A DNA stretch of 8,987 nucleotides from an uncultured Lachnospiraceae bacterium (GCA_910583895.1 CAJTYJ010000073.1:1-8987); one strand, 5' to 3'; counted from the stretch's first letter, positions 1-5,305 are shown. Numbers and translations: made by a program. Notes: generated from the sequence alone by a model not told the origin.

Positions 1-87
1 ATCTCTTTCCTGCATACGTTCAAGGCAATGTGTAGACCATTTTATTTTTGCAGTATGGTATAGGCTCTGGATAATTTCTATATTCAT
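1..87 (-). CDS. DUF4258-like small protein, N-terminal 29 codons only (cut by window edge)
   Basis: An open frame starts with ATG at 87 and runs off the left edge without a stop. It is preceded by a good ribosome binding site, GAGGAG, 7 bases before the ATG. The visible protein begins MNIEIIQSLYHTAKIKW and continues STHCLERMQERD. The pattern W17-S-T-H20-x3-R24-x3-R28 resembles the start of DUF4258 proteins, small RelE-like-fold proteins with conserved His and Arg residues near the N-terminus. In Clostridia these are often followed by a small zinc-finger/HTH protein in a putative toxin-antitoxin pair; that partner would lie outside this window. The family call rests on a short motif and is moderately sure. 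That the reading frame is a real gene is supported by the ribosome binding site and two upstream promoter candidates. Confidence 0.6.
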   Translation of the reverse strand, partial: MNIEIIQSLYHTAKIKWSTHCLERMQERD

Positions 88-155
88 GTTGTTTCTCCTC
101 TTTTATTCGGAGTTAAGGGCTCCTCCTTTTTGTGCATGACGCTTTTTTGAATATT

Positions 156-183
156 CTTATAAAATGGGCAGGCAGATGCTCAA
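156..183 (-). promoter_or_regulatory. Candidate proximal promoter of the DUF4258-like gene
   Basis: On the minus strand a TTGAGC -35 box (178-183) is followed after 16 bases by TATAAG (156-161). The predicted transcript would start near 149, about 60 bases before the ATG at 87. The boxes match 4/6 and 5/6 of the sigma-A consensus. A strong Shine-Dalgarno-like AAGGAGGAG lies at 120-128 in the leader, but no start codon follows it at a usable distance. Confidence 0.4.
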
Positions 184-229
184 CATAGGAAATGTTCTAT
201 ATTCTTAATGATTGCTGCTATTTCTATTT

Positions 230-258
230 ATTATATTGGTCTTTACAGTAAAAAACAA
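230..258 (-). promoter_or_regulatory. Candidate distal promoter of the DUF4258-like gene
   Basis: On the minus strand TTGTTT (253-258) and a perfect TATAAT (230-235) are separated by 17 bases. The predicted leader to the ATG at 87 would be about 135 bases. The -10 is perfect but the -35 is weak. In this AT-rich stretch a chance match is possible. It could act together with, or instead of, the proximal candidate. Nothing else in positions 88-310 looks like a gene. Confidence 0.35.
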
Positions 259-313
259 GGTAAAATGCGCTTTCTAATAATAAAACCAGTTATTGTGCGT
301 TTACAATCAAATT

Positions 314-343
314 AGGGGATCCGCTCAAAAGAGCCAATCCCCT
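314..343 (-). terminator. Rho-independent terminator of the rubrerythrin gene
   Basis: The arms AGGGGAT (314-320) and ATCCCCT (337-343) pair perfectly. After a 2x2 internal mismatch, GCTC (323-326) pairs with GAGC (331-334) around a 4-base loop. It lies about 40 bases past the rubrerythrin stop. The minus-strand tail reads AATTTGATTG, so the U-tract is short and imperfect. Termination is likely but perhaps not fully efficient. Confidence 0.7.
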
Positions 344-381
344 TAAAATGTCGTCCTTCTTTGATTTTACAGGCTTTTTGA

Positions 382-924
382 TTAGCCGAAATATCTCTTC
401 AGCAGACCTGCAAATGCTTTGCCGTGACGAGCCTCGTCCTTTGCCATCTCATGAACGGTGTCATGGATTGCATCCAGATTTGCTTCTTTTGCACGTTTTG
501 CAAGATCAAATTTGCCTGCAGTAGCGCCGTTCTCTGCAGCCACGCGCATCTCAAGATTCTTCTTGGTGCTGTCGGTTACGACTTCGCCCAGAAGCTCAGC
601 AAATTTTGCAGCGTGCTCTGCCTCTTCGTAAGCAGCTTTCTCCCAGTAAAGACCGATCTCCGGATATCCCTCTCTGTGAGCAACACGTGCCATAGCAAGA
701 TACATACCAACCTCAGAGCACTCACCGTTGAAGTTCGCTCTTAAGTCTTCCAGGATATCCTCGCTGACACCCTGTGCCACGCCTACCACATGCTCTGCTG
801 CCCAGCTCATGCCGTCATCCTGCTTGTTGAACTTGCTTGCCGGTACTCCGCACTGAGGACATTTCTCCGGTGCCGTATCTCCTTCATGAACATAGCCACA
901 TACGCTGCATACAAATTTTGCCAT
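382..924 (-). CDS. rbr: Reverse rubrerythrin (rubredoxin-like domain first, then diiron ferritin-like domain)
   Basis: This 180-residue cytoplasmic protein probably reduces hydrogen peroxide to water, and in clostridia also helps remove oxygen, with electrons passed through its rubredoxin-type iron. The N-terminus carries the iron site C6-x2-C9 and C22-x2-C25. The rest is a four-helix ferritin-like domain with expected diiron ligands at about E68, E101-x2-H104, E131 and E164-x2-H167. Classical rubrerythrins have these domains in the opposite order, so this is the reverse type known from Clostridium acetobutylicum, where it is PerR-controlled. The ATG at 924 is set by AAGGAG at 934-939. The gene lies 95 bases downstream of a PerR-type regulator, on the same strand. 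It has its own consensus promoter and operator-like repeat, and a hairpin terminator downstream. Family and domain order are clear; the exact physiological reductant partner is not visible. Confidence 0.93.
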   Translation of the reverse strand: MAKFVCSVCGYVHEGDTAPEKCPQCGVPASKFNKQDDGMSWAAEHVVGVAQGVSEDILEDLRANFNGECSEVGMYLAMARVAHREGYPEIGLYWEKAAYEEAEHAAKFAELLGEVVTDSTKKNLEMRVAAENGATAGKFDLAKRAKEANLDAIHDTVHEMAKDEARHGKAFAGLLKRYFG

Positions 925-967
925 AGTTTTTTTCTCCTTTTCTTATATGAAATTATAATGTTTTTCA

Positions 968-990
968 ATAACAGTAATAATTCCTGTTAT
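968..990 (-). promoter_or_regulatory. Candidate PerR operator of the rubrerythrin gene
   Basis: A perfect inverted repeat, ATAACAG (968-974), N9, CTGTTAT (984-990), sits just downstream of the -10 box, across the predicted transcription start. The 9-mer AATAACAGT (967-975, plus strand) recurs in the perR promoter on the opposite strand. It does not match the Bacillus PerR box (TTATAATnATTATAA) exactly, although TTATAAT occurs nearby on the minus strand at about 952-958. Assignment to PerR is inferred from position, the shared word and the gene pair. Confidence 0.6.
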
Positions 991-994
991 CGTT

Positions 995-1023
995 ATTATA
1001 GTAGATGAACGCGAATCTGTCAA
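995..1023 (-). promoter_or_regulatory. Consensus sigma-A promoter of the rubrerythrin gene
   Basis: On the minus strand a perfect TTGACA (1018-1023) is followed after 17 bases by a perfect TATAAT (995-1000). The -35 box contains the TGA stop codon of perR (1020-1022), so the promoter is partly embedded in the end of the upstream gene. Such a strong promoter with an overlapping operator fits a gene that is abundant when derepressed. Confidence 0.88.
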
Positions 1024-1415
1024 GCATGTCTTTGATCTTTTTTGCAGTTTTTACAGATTCCCCGAAATTCCAGGCGGCACTCTTCCACATCACCGTACTC
1101 CCAGAGCCGGTCAACCTCTGCGGCCGGATCTTCCACCGGGACCATCACGTCCAGGACACACCCGCATCTTTTACAGACAAAATGGCTGTGGGGCGCGACT
1201 TTCGCGTCAAAGCGGTCCGCTCCGTCTGTGGTAATCTTCTGAATCTCGCCTGACTCTGTTAATAAGGAAAGATTCCGGTAGACGGTTCCCAGACTGATCC
1301 TGGGGTATTCCCTGCGAATGCTGGTGTAGATCATGTCTGCAGTAGGGTGATCTTCTCGGCCACAAAGATAATTCTTGATACTTTCTCTCTGTCTGCTGTA
1401 CTTCAGCCCTGCCAA
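1020..1415 (-). CDS. perR: PerR-type peroxide-sensing repressor of the Fur family
   Basis: This 131-residue regulator has an N-terminal winged helix (about 1-75; recognition region around SLGTVYRNL, 41-49) and a C-terminal metal-binding dimerisation domain. The structural zinc site is C81-x2-C84 with C121-x2-C124. The residues matching the regulatory metal site of Bacillus PerR are H23, D70, H76, H78 and D89. Aspartate at the last position, rather than the glutamate usual in Fur, supports PerR, in which histidine oxidation by peroxide releases DNA. The start is TTG at 1415, with GAGGG about 9 bases upstream; the next in-frame ATG is M28, inside the DNA-binding domain. Reverse rubrerythrin lies directly downstream, a classical PerR target. 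A Fur-like box in its own promoter suggests autoregulation. The Fur family is certain; PerR over Fur or Zur is well supported but inferred. Confidence 0.88.
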   Translation of the reverse strand: MAGLKYSRQRESIKNYLCGREDHPTADMIYTSIRREYPRISLGTVYRNLSLLTESGEIQKITTDGADRFDAKVAPHSHFVCKRCGCVLDVMVPVEDPAAEVDRLWEYGDVEECRLEFRGICKNCKKDQRHA

Positions 1416-1442
1416 CTCTCTGCCCTCTTTTCTTTTTAATAT

Positions 1443-1457
1443 TAGTAACTGTTATTA
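1443..1457 (-). promoter_or_regulatory. 7-1-7 Fur/PerR-type box at the perR promoter
   Basis: On the minus strand TAATAAC-A-GTTACTA forms a 7-1-7 inverted repeat with 6 of 7 arm positions matching, the geometry typical of Fur-family operators. It adjoins and overlaps the -10 box by one base. An adjoining perfect 12-bp palindrome, TTATTATAATAA (1452-1463), also covers the -10. The word AATAACAGT is shared with the rubrerythrin operator. Autoregulation by PerR is inferred. Confidence 0.6.
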
Positions 1458-1485
1458 TAATAAGGAGTTTCTTAAGTTTTGTCAA
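1457..1485 (-). promoter_or_regulatory. Sigma-A promoter of perR
   Basis: On the minus strand a perfect TTGACA (1480-1485) is followed after 17 bases by TATTAT (1457-1462), a 5/6 match. The transcript would start around 1450, giving a leader of roughly 35 bases before the TTG start. It lies back to back with the plus-strand promoter of the NlpC/P60 gene. Confidence 0.75.
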
Positions 1486-1493
1486 GAACAATG

Positions 1494-1522
1494 TTGACAA
1501 ACGCGTAATCTGTTGTTATAAT
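1494..1522 (+). promoter_or_regulatory. Perfect sigma-A promoter of the NlpC/P60 gene
   Basis: TTGACA (1494-1499), a 17-base spacer and TATAAT (1517-1522) match the consensus at every position. The expected start near 1529 gives an AT-rich leader of about 70 bases. Its -35 box is only 8 bases from the divergent perR -35 box. Together they form an 8-bp inverted repeat (1478-1485 and 1494-1501). Confidence 0.85.
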
Positions 1523-1597
1523 TTCCTTGTGATTTGTAATAAATTCGTAATATTTAATATAGTTTTGTAAAATATTGGTTTGGAGGGTACGATACAT

Positions 1598-2692
1598 ATG
1601 ATAAGGAAAGGTTTTTTAATATGCCTGGCTGCCGGGCTTTTTGTAATTCAGCCCATGAGTGCAGACGCTGCACAGATCTCACTGGCGCTGGCAGGAGGCA
1701 TAACCACTTCTTTAGATGAGTCATCCGCTTCTGACAACGAGATGGTCGAAGTTCTGGATGAAGTTGTAAAAGATAATTATACCGGGTTTTGCATTGCAAA
1801 AGTCAATGACTATGTGAACGTCCGTAGCGAACCCAGCGAGGACGGAGAGATTCTCGGAAAATTGTTCAATAAGTCCGTGGGGACTGTGGAGCAGGAAGAG
1901 AATGGATGGTATCTGATCACCTCCGGCAATGTACACGGTTACGTAAAGAATGATTTTGTTGCCATCGGCATTGACGCAAAGACTCTGGCAGAAGAAGCCG
2001 GTACAAGGATGGCTGTGGTCACCACCGAGACGCTTCGGGTCCGCCAGGAGGCAACCACTGATTCTTCCATCTTGGGACTGATCCCCATGGCAGAGGAACT
2101 GGTTGTCAAGGAAGAGACCGATGATTTCGTGAAGGTAGCCATCGAAGAAGGCGACGGATGGGTTTCCAAAGATTATGTGGACCTTCGGACGGACTATGTA
2201 TACGCAGAATCCAGAGAAGAAGAAAAGGCACGCCTTGCCAAGGAGGAAGAGGCAAGACAGGCTGCTCAGAAAGCTGCAGAGTCCAAGGTGAAAGGAAACA
2301 GCAAGTCTGGCGGTTCCGCTCCGGCGGTTGGTACCGGCGGCGGCAGCGCTTCCGGCAATGCAGTGGCAAGCTTTGCTTCTCAGTTTGTCGGCAATCCTTA
2401 CGTATACGGCGGCACAAGCCTGACCAACGGCGCAGACTGTTCCGGTTTCGTCATGAGTGTTTACGCGAACTTTGGCGTGGGGCTTCCTCACAGTTCCAGC
2501 GCACTCCGTGGCGCAGGATACGGTGTCAGCCTTGCGGATGCACAGCCGGGCGATATCATCTGCTACAGCGGCCATGTGGGCATCTATGTGGGCAACAACA
2601 CCATCGTTCATGCCAGCACCGCAGCGACCGGTATCAAATACACCTCTCCGGCAAACTACAAAGATGTACTTGCCGTACGGAGAATTTTCTAA
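1598..2692 (+). CDS. Secreted NlpC/P60 peptidoglycan endopeptidase with two SH3 domains
   Basis: This 364-residue exported protein probably cleaves the stem peptide of peptidoglycan (gamma-D-Glu to diamino acid type), acting in wall turnover or cell separation. A signal peptide (residues 1-25: basic MIRK, hydrophobic core, SADA-A cleavage region) is followed by two bacterial SH3 domains at about 65-125 (VNVRSEPS) and 139-196 (LRVRQEAT). A charged, probably helical linker (205-232) and a Gly/Ser-rich hinge (233-254) come next, then the C-terminal NlpC/P60 domain (255-364). Its catalytic residues are C281 in DCSGF, H326 in GHVGIY and H338 in IVHAS. I chose ATG 1598 because GGAGGG (1582-1587) is correctly spaced to it; a TTG at 1580 would overlap that site. 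It stands alone between a perfect promoter and a strong terminator. The domain call is very sure; the exact bond cut and cellular role are inferred from the family. Confidence 0.93.
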   Translation: MIRKGFLICLAAGLFVIQPMSADAAQISLALAGGITTSLDESSASDNEMVEVLDEVVKDNYTGFCIAKVNDYVNVRSEPSEDGEILGKLFNKSVGTVEQEENGWYLITSGNVHGYVKNDFVAIGIDAKTLAEEAGTRMAVVTTETLRVRQEATTDSSILGLIPMAEELVVKEETDDFVKVAIEEGDGWVSKDYVDLRTDYVYAESREEEKARLAKEEEARQAAQKAAESKVKGNSKSGGSAPAVGTGGGSASGNAVASFASQFVGNPYVYGGTSLTNGADCSGFVMSVYANFGVGLPHSSSALRGAGYGVSLADAQPGDIICYSGHVGIYVGNNTIVHASTAATGIKYTSPANYKDVLAVRRIF

Positions 2693-2723
2693 GTCAAAAA
2701 GTACATAAAAGCATACGATCAAA

Positions 2724-2750
2724 GGCGATCCTCAAGGGGATCGTCTTTTT
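2724..2750 (+). terminator. Rho-independent terminator of the NlpC/P60 gene
   Basis: GGCGATCC (2724-2731) pairs with GGATCGTC (2738-2745), an 8-bp stem with one G-U pair and a 6-base loop. It is followed directly by five T residues. It lies about 30 bases after the stop codon. Confidence 0.88.
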
Positions 2751-2797
2751 ATGCGCAAATATATTCTGTTCAGCAATCACATTCATGCAGATTTTTC

Positions 2798-2825
2798 TTG
2801 CATTTCCCAGATTATATGTTATAAT
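2798..2825 (+). promoter_or_regulatory. Promoter of the hemolysin III family gene, extended -10
   Basis: A perfect TATAAT (2820-2825) is preceded by an extended -10 TG at 2817-2818. A weak TTGCAT (2798-2803) sits 16 bases upstream of the -10. The start would be near 2832, giving a leader of about 60 bases to the ATG at 2892. The extended -10 makes up for the poor -35 box. Confidence 0.65.
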
Positions 2826-2844
2826 ATGTATAAATTTATACATA
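2825..2844. promoter_or_regulatory. 20-bp perfect palindrome, candidate operator
   Basis: The half-site TATGTATAAA is followed directly by its exact reverse complement, giving a 20-bp palindrome with no spacer. It begins at the last base of the -10 box and covers the predicted transcription start of the hemolysin III gene. Size and position fit an operator for a dimeric repressor (TetR-, GntR- or MarR-like), but no such regulator is encoded in the window. AT-rich sequence raises the chance of palindromes, though 10 perfect pairs is long. Confidence 0.55.
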
Positions 2845-2891
2845 GTTTTTAATACTACATTATATAGACTTTATATTCAGGAGGTATCCTT

Positions 2892-3545
2892 ATGACATTA
2901 TCCATCAAAGATCCGGGCAGCGCCATCACTCATTTTATCGGCATGATTTTAGCCGCCATGGCTTCCGCTCCTCTGCTTTTGCTCGCCGCACATGAAAACG
3001 GCGGACGTACCGTCCCGGCCCTAGCCGTCTTTGCCGTCAGTATGATACTGCTCTATGGAGCCAGCACCGTCTATCACACCCTGAACCTTTCCGAAAAGAT
3101 CAATAAAGTCCTGCGAAAGGTAGACCATATGATGATCTTTGTCCTGATCGCCGGAAGCTATACGCCGGTTTGTGTTATCCCTCTTCGGGACACGGTCGGC
3201 TATCCCCTTCTTCTGCTGGTGTGGGGCACTGCCACTGCAGGTATTCTGATCAAAGCCTTCTGGATCACCTGCCCAAAATGGTTTTCTTCCCTTATCTATA
3301 TTTCCATGGGATGGCTCTGCGTCCTTGCCATGGTTCCGCTGGTAGCCTCCCTGCCGTCCGCTGCCTTTTTATGGCTCGTGGCAGGCGGCATCATTTACAC
3401 GCTTGGTGGGATCATCTACGCACTGAAACTTTCTTTTTTCAATGCCAGACACCAGTACTTCGGATCTCATGAGATCTTCCATCTTTTCGTCATGGGCGGG
3501 AGTCTCTGCCACTTCGTCGTCATGTTCTATATTGCCTGTATGTAA
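2892..3545 (+). CDS. trhA: Hemolysin III / PAQR family membrane protein
   Basis: This 217-residue integral membrane protein has about seven hydrophobic segments (approximately 12-32, 42-62, 80-98, 102-122, 132-152, 157-178 and 196-215). It carries the PAQR family signature residues: S58-x3-H62 in STVYHT, D78 in the VDHMMIF segment followed by AGSYTP (87-92), and H193-x3-H197 in HEIFH near the C-terminus. In eukaryotic PAQR proteins these residues bind zinc and are linked to ceramidase-like hydrolysis. Bacterial members (TrhA, Bacillus YplQ) are connected with membrane homeostasis; the hemolysin name comes from Bacillus cereus HlyIII and does not show toxicity here. The start ATG 2892 has an excellent AGGAGG 8 bases upstream. 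The gene is monocistronic, between its own promoter with a palindrome and a strong terminator. The family is certain; the substrate is unknown. Confidence 0.9.
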   Translation: MTLSIKDPGSAITHFIGMILAAMASAPLLLLAAHENGGRTVPALAVFAVSMILLYGASTVYHTLNLSEKINKVLRKVDHMMIFVLIAGSYTPVCVIPLRDTVGYPLLLLVWGTATAGILIKAFWITCPKWFSSLIYISMGWLCVLAMVPLVASLPSAAFLWLVAGGIIYTLGGIIYALKLSFFNARHQYFGSHEIFHLFVMGGSLCHFVVMFYIACM

Positions 3546-3550
3546 CAGAC

Positions 3551-3584
3551 CGGGGGCTGTCCTAAGACAGCCCCCGCATCTTTT
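3551..3584 (+). terminator. Strong rho-independent terminator between convergent genes
   Basis: CGGGGGCTGTC (3551-3561) pairs perfectly over 11 bp with GACAGCCCCCG (3566-3576) around a CTAA loop, followed by CATCTTTTATT. The T-tract overlaps the stop codon of spoIIQ on the other strand (3583-3585). Read from the minus strand the stem has no clear U-tract, so it mainly serves the hemolysin III gene, though it may also slow polymerase leaving spoIIQ. Confidence 0.9.
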
Positions 3585-4410
3585 ATTCGATAAATCCCAT
3601 TGGATCCACCGGTTTGCTTTTCTTTAACAGCTGGAAATACAGATTGCTTCCTTCCAGTGAATAATACTTGGTCGGTTCGCTCACATAGCCGATCAGCCTT
3701 CCCTGCTCCACGATGTCGCCTTCTTCAACTGCCACTTCTTTCAGCTGTCCATAGACCGCGTCGTAGCCGCTTCCAAGCTGCATCAGCACCGTAGTCCCGG
3801 TTTCTTCATCGACATAGATTTTGCTGACCTTTCCACGGGCTGCACACTGCACTTCGCTGCCTACCGGAGCGCTGATCACGATGGCCGGATGATATTTGTA
3901 CTGATTCAGCGTGGAAAAATAGATGCTTTTATCCATGCTGTAATTCAGGATCACATCACCGTTCACCGGCCAAAGGATTTTGCTCGTCTCGGAAAACGAC
4001 AGCCGGTCCGGCTGTTCTGTCACTTCCGCAGGTTCTTCTTCCGTTTCTTCTGTCACTTCCTCCGGCAGCTGTTCTCCCACCGGTTTTTCTTCCGCGGGAG
4101 GTTCTTCTTCCTTTGGTTCCTCCGCCTGAGCAAGTTCTGCTTCTCCGATCTTGTAGATGTCCTCTTCGGTATCAATTTTTGCCTGTTCTGCTTCTTCCTC
4201 TTCTGTGTCAGCCTGTGCAACTGTACCACTTGAATTTGCTGCTTCTCTTTCCGGTTCCTCTGGCTTTTCCGCCTGAGCAGTCTGTTCTGGAACCTGTGCA
4301 GGCGGTTCCGCAGAAAGCCCTTTGCGGTACTGGTACACTCCAAATATTCCGGATACGGATAGCATGCAGAGGCACAGTGCAATCAAAAATCCTTTTTGAT
4401 TTTTACGCAT
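3583..4410 (-). CDS. spoIIQ: SpoIIQ-like LytM/M23 domain protein with degenerate metal site
   Basis: This 275-residue bitopic membrane protein is probably the forespore SpoIIQ. That protein binds mother-cell SpoIIIAH across the septum, in engulfment and in the feeding channel. A short cytoplasmic tail (MRKNQKG) and one membrane helix (8-26) lead into a long, very Glu/Pro-rich linker (33-135), then a LytM/M23 fold (about 145-272). Of the four usual M23 zinc and catalytic positions only H174 remains. The HxxxD aspartate is V178, the YxHL histidine is Q222 (YGQL), and the final HxH is N256-L-Y258, so peptidase activity is unlikely. The start ATG 4410 follows GAGGTGAT. spoIID lies 31 bases upstream on the same strand, the order seen in Clostridioides difficile. 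SpoIIQ identity is inferred from architecture and this neighbour; a generic inactive M23 protein is the alternative. Confidence 0.78.
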   Translation of the reverse strand: MRKNQKGFLIALCLCMLSVSGIFGVYQYRKGLSAEPPAQVPEQTAQAEKPEEPEREAANSSGTVAQADTEEEEAEQAKIDTEEDIYKIGEAELAQAEEPKEEEPPAEEKPVGEQLPEEVTEETEEEPAEVTEQPDRLSFSETSKILWPVNGDVILNYSMDKSIYFSTLNQYKYHPAIVISAPVGSEVQCAARGKVSKIYVDEETGTTVLMQLGSGYDAVYGQLKEVAVEEGDIVEQGRLIGYVSEPTKYYSLEGSNLYFQLLKKSKPVDPMGFIE

Positions 4411-4441
4411 AACATCACCTCTGGTCCATATTTTTGCCAGA

Positions 4442-5257
4442 TTAGGGAATCGTTATACATTTTGCATCCTGATAGAATTTCTGAAAAATCTCCGGCGCCT
4501 CCTGCCCTTCCTGCACCAGGCGGTTGGCCGTATACAGGCTGATCCCAAAGCCATGTCCGCTTCCTTTTACCGTCACCTGAATCTCCTCGTCCTTTTCTTC
4601 CAGAAAAAAACAGCTGGACGGAAGGTGGAGCCTGGAGCGAAATTCCTCCCCCTTCCACCGAATCTCTCCTGCCCCAAGCCAGGAGACATAATCAGAAGTG
4701 TCCCGGTCCAGCTGCAAAGACTCCAGAGCCAACTCCTGCCCCAGTACACTGGTCAGATCCTCCTTCCGGATCCGATAGCTCCTAAGATAAGCTTCTGACT
4801 CCTTGTCTAAGGGACAGTCCACTGCCTGTATGTAAGCATAGGTTTCCCCCAGAAGCACTCCGTCCCGGGTCCTTCCGGAGCTGACCACATGATAAGGAAG
4901 CTCCCGGTAAGTATCCCCGATTGTAACTGCCTGTCCCTGTGTCCTTACCACCGCCTCATAGGCCCGCTCATAATTGTTGTCATAGGGATCCACAGTCCAT
5001 TCCTCTGGTTTTACTCCCAGATCCTGCTCTCTCAGACACTCTGTCCGGCACAGAATCGCCATCAGATCCAGGGTCCCCTCTTCCATCCAGGAGTAATCTT
5101 CCTGCATCAGGCGGGACAATACCTGGTACTCCAGCCAGGGCAGTTCTGTCTCCTTATGGATCCCCTCCCTGCCATTGATTAAAAGTGTCATAGTATATGG
5201 AAGAAACAAGATTAAAAATCCTACTGCTGCCGCACTTTTGATCCATCTTTTCATCAT
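4442..5257 (-). CDS. spoIID: Stage II sporulation protein D (SpoIID), divergent short form
   Basis: SpoIID is a membrane-anchored lytic transglycosylase of the mother cell that trims glycan strands during engulfment, together with SpoIIM and SpoIIP in Bacillus. This 271-residue protein has an N-terminal membrane anchor (8-27) and recognisable SpoIID blocks. These are a degenerate counterpart of the AQAVAARTY block (LMAILCRTE, 65-73), AVVRTQGQAVT (102-112), YHVVSSGRTRDG (122-133) and the closing GSGHGFGISLY (232-242), where GHGVGMSQYGA is usual. E53, just before the first block, is the best candidate for the catalytic Glu (E88 in Bacillus). It is shorter than the roughly 340 residues of Bacillus SpoIID and its signatures have drifted, so activity is not assured. 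GAGGG sits 7 bases before ATG 5257. The spoIIQ-like gene follows by 31 bases, so the two are probably co-transcribed. Confidence 0.85.
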   Translation of the reverse strand: MMKRWIKSAAAVGFLILFLPYTMTLLINGREGIHKETELPWLEYQVLSRLMQEDYSWMEEGTLDLMAILCRTECLREQDLGVKPEEWTVDPYDNNYERAYEAVVRTQGQAVTIGDTYRELPYHVVSSGRTRDGVLLGETYAYIQAVDCPLDKESEAYLRSYRIRKEDLTSVLGQELALESLQLDRDTSDYVSWLGAGEIRWKGEEFRSRLHLPSSCFFLEEKDEEIQVTVKGSGHGFGISLYTANRLVQEGQEAPEIFQKFYQDAKCITIP

Positions 5258-5274
5258 ATAAAAGCCCTCTTAAA

Positions 5275-5305
5275 AGTCTATGACTGAAAAGGCTTTCCTA
5301 TACGC
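5275..5305 (-). promoter_or_regulatory. Possible sigma-E type promoter of spoIID
   Basis: On the minus strand CATAGACT (5275-5282) matches 7 of 8 positions of the Bacillus sigma-E -10 consensus (CATACAHT). Upstream, GCGTATA (5299-5305) is a 5/7 match to the -35 element. The 16-base spacing is slightly longer than usual. It lies between the glgP terminator and the spoIID start, where a mother-cell promoter is expected. This is a weak pattern match supported mainly by context. Confidence 0.33.

Noticed and set aside
162..206. 14-codon plus-strand ORF beginning ATGGGCAGGCAG
   Set aside because: It has no ribosome binding site, no promoter of its own and no conserved feature; it is expected by chance.
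1580..1597. TTG start of the NlpC/P60 gene six codons upstream
   Set aside because: The TTG overlaps the GGAGGG ribosome binding site that serves ATG 1598, and starting at ATG gives a typical MIRK signal peptide.
1721..2722. 333-residue open frame on the minus strand opposite the NlpC/P60 gene
   Set aside because: It lies fully antisense to a gene with clear domains, has no recognisable family or ribosome binding site, and its start is inside the terminator region. It is a composition-driven shadow.
2692..2891. Search for a small RNA or riboswitch upstream of the hemolysin III gene
   Set aside because: Apart from the terminator, promoter and palindrome, no further stable structure or known riboswitch signature is visible in this AT-rich stretch.
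2158..2895. 245-residue plus-strand frame overlapping the end of the NlpC/P60 gene and the following spacer
   Set aside because: It is a +1 shadow full of Arg and Cys codons that crosses a terminator and a promoter; the NlpC/P60 frame accounts for this DNA.
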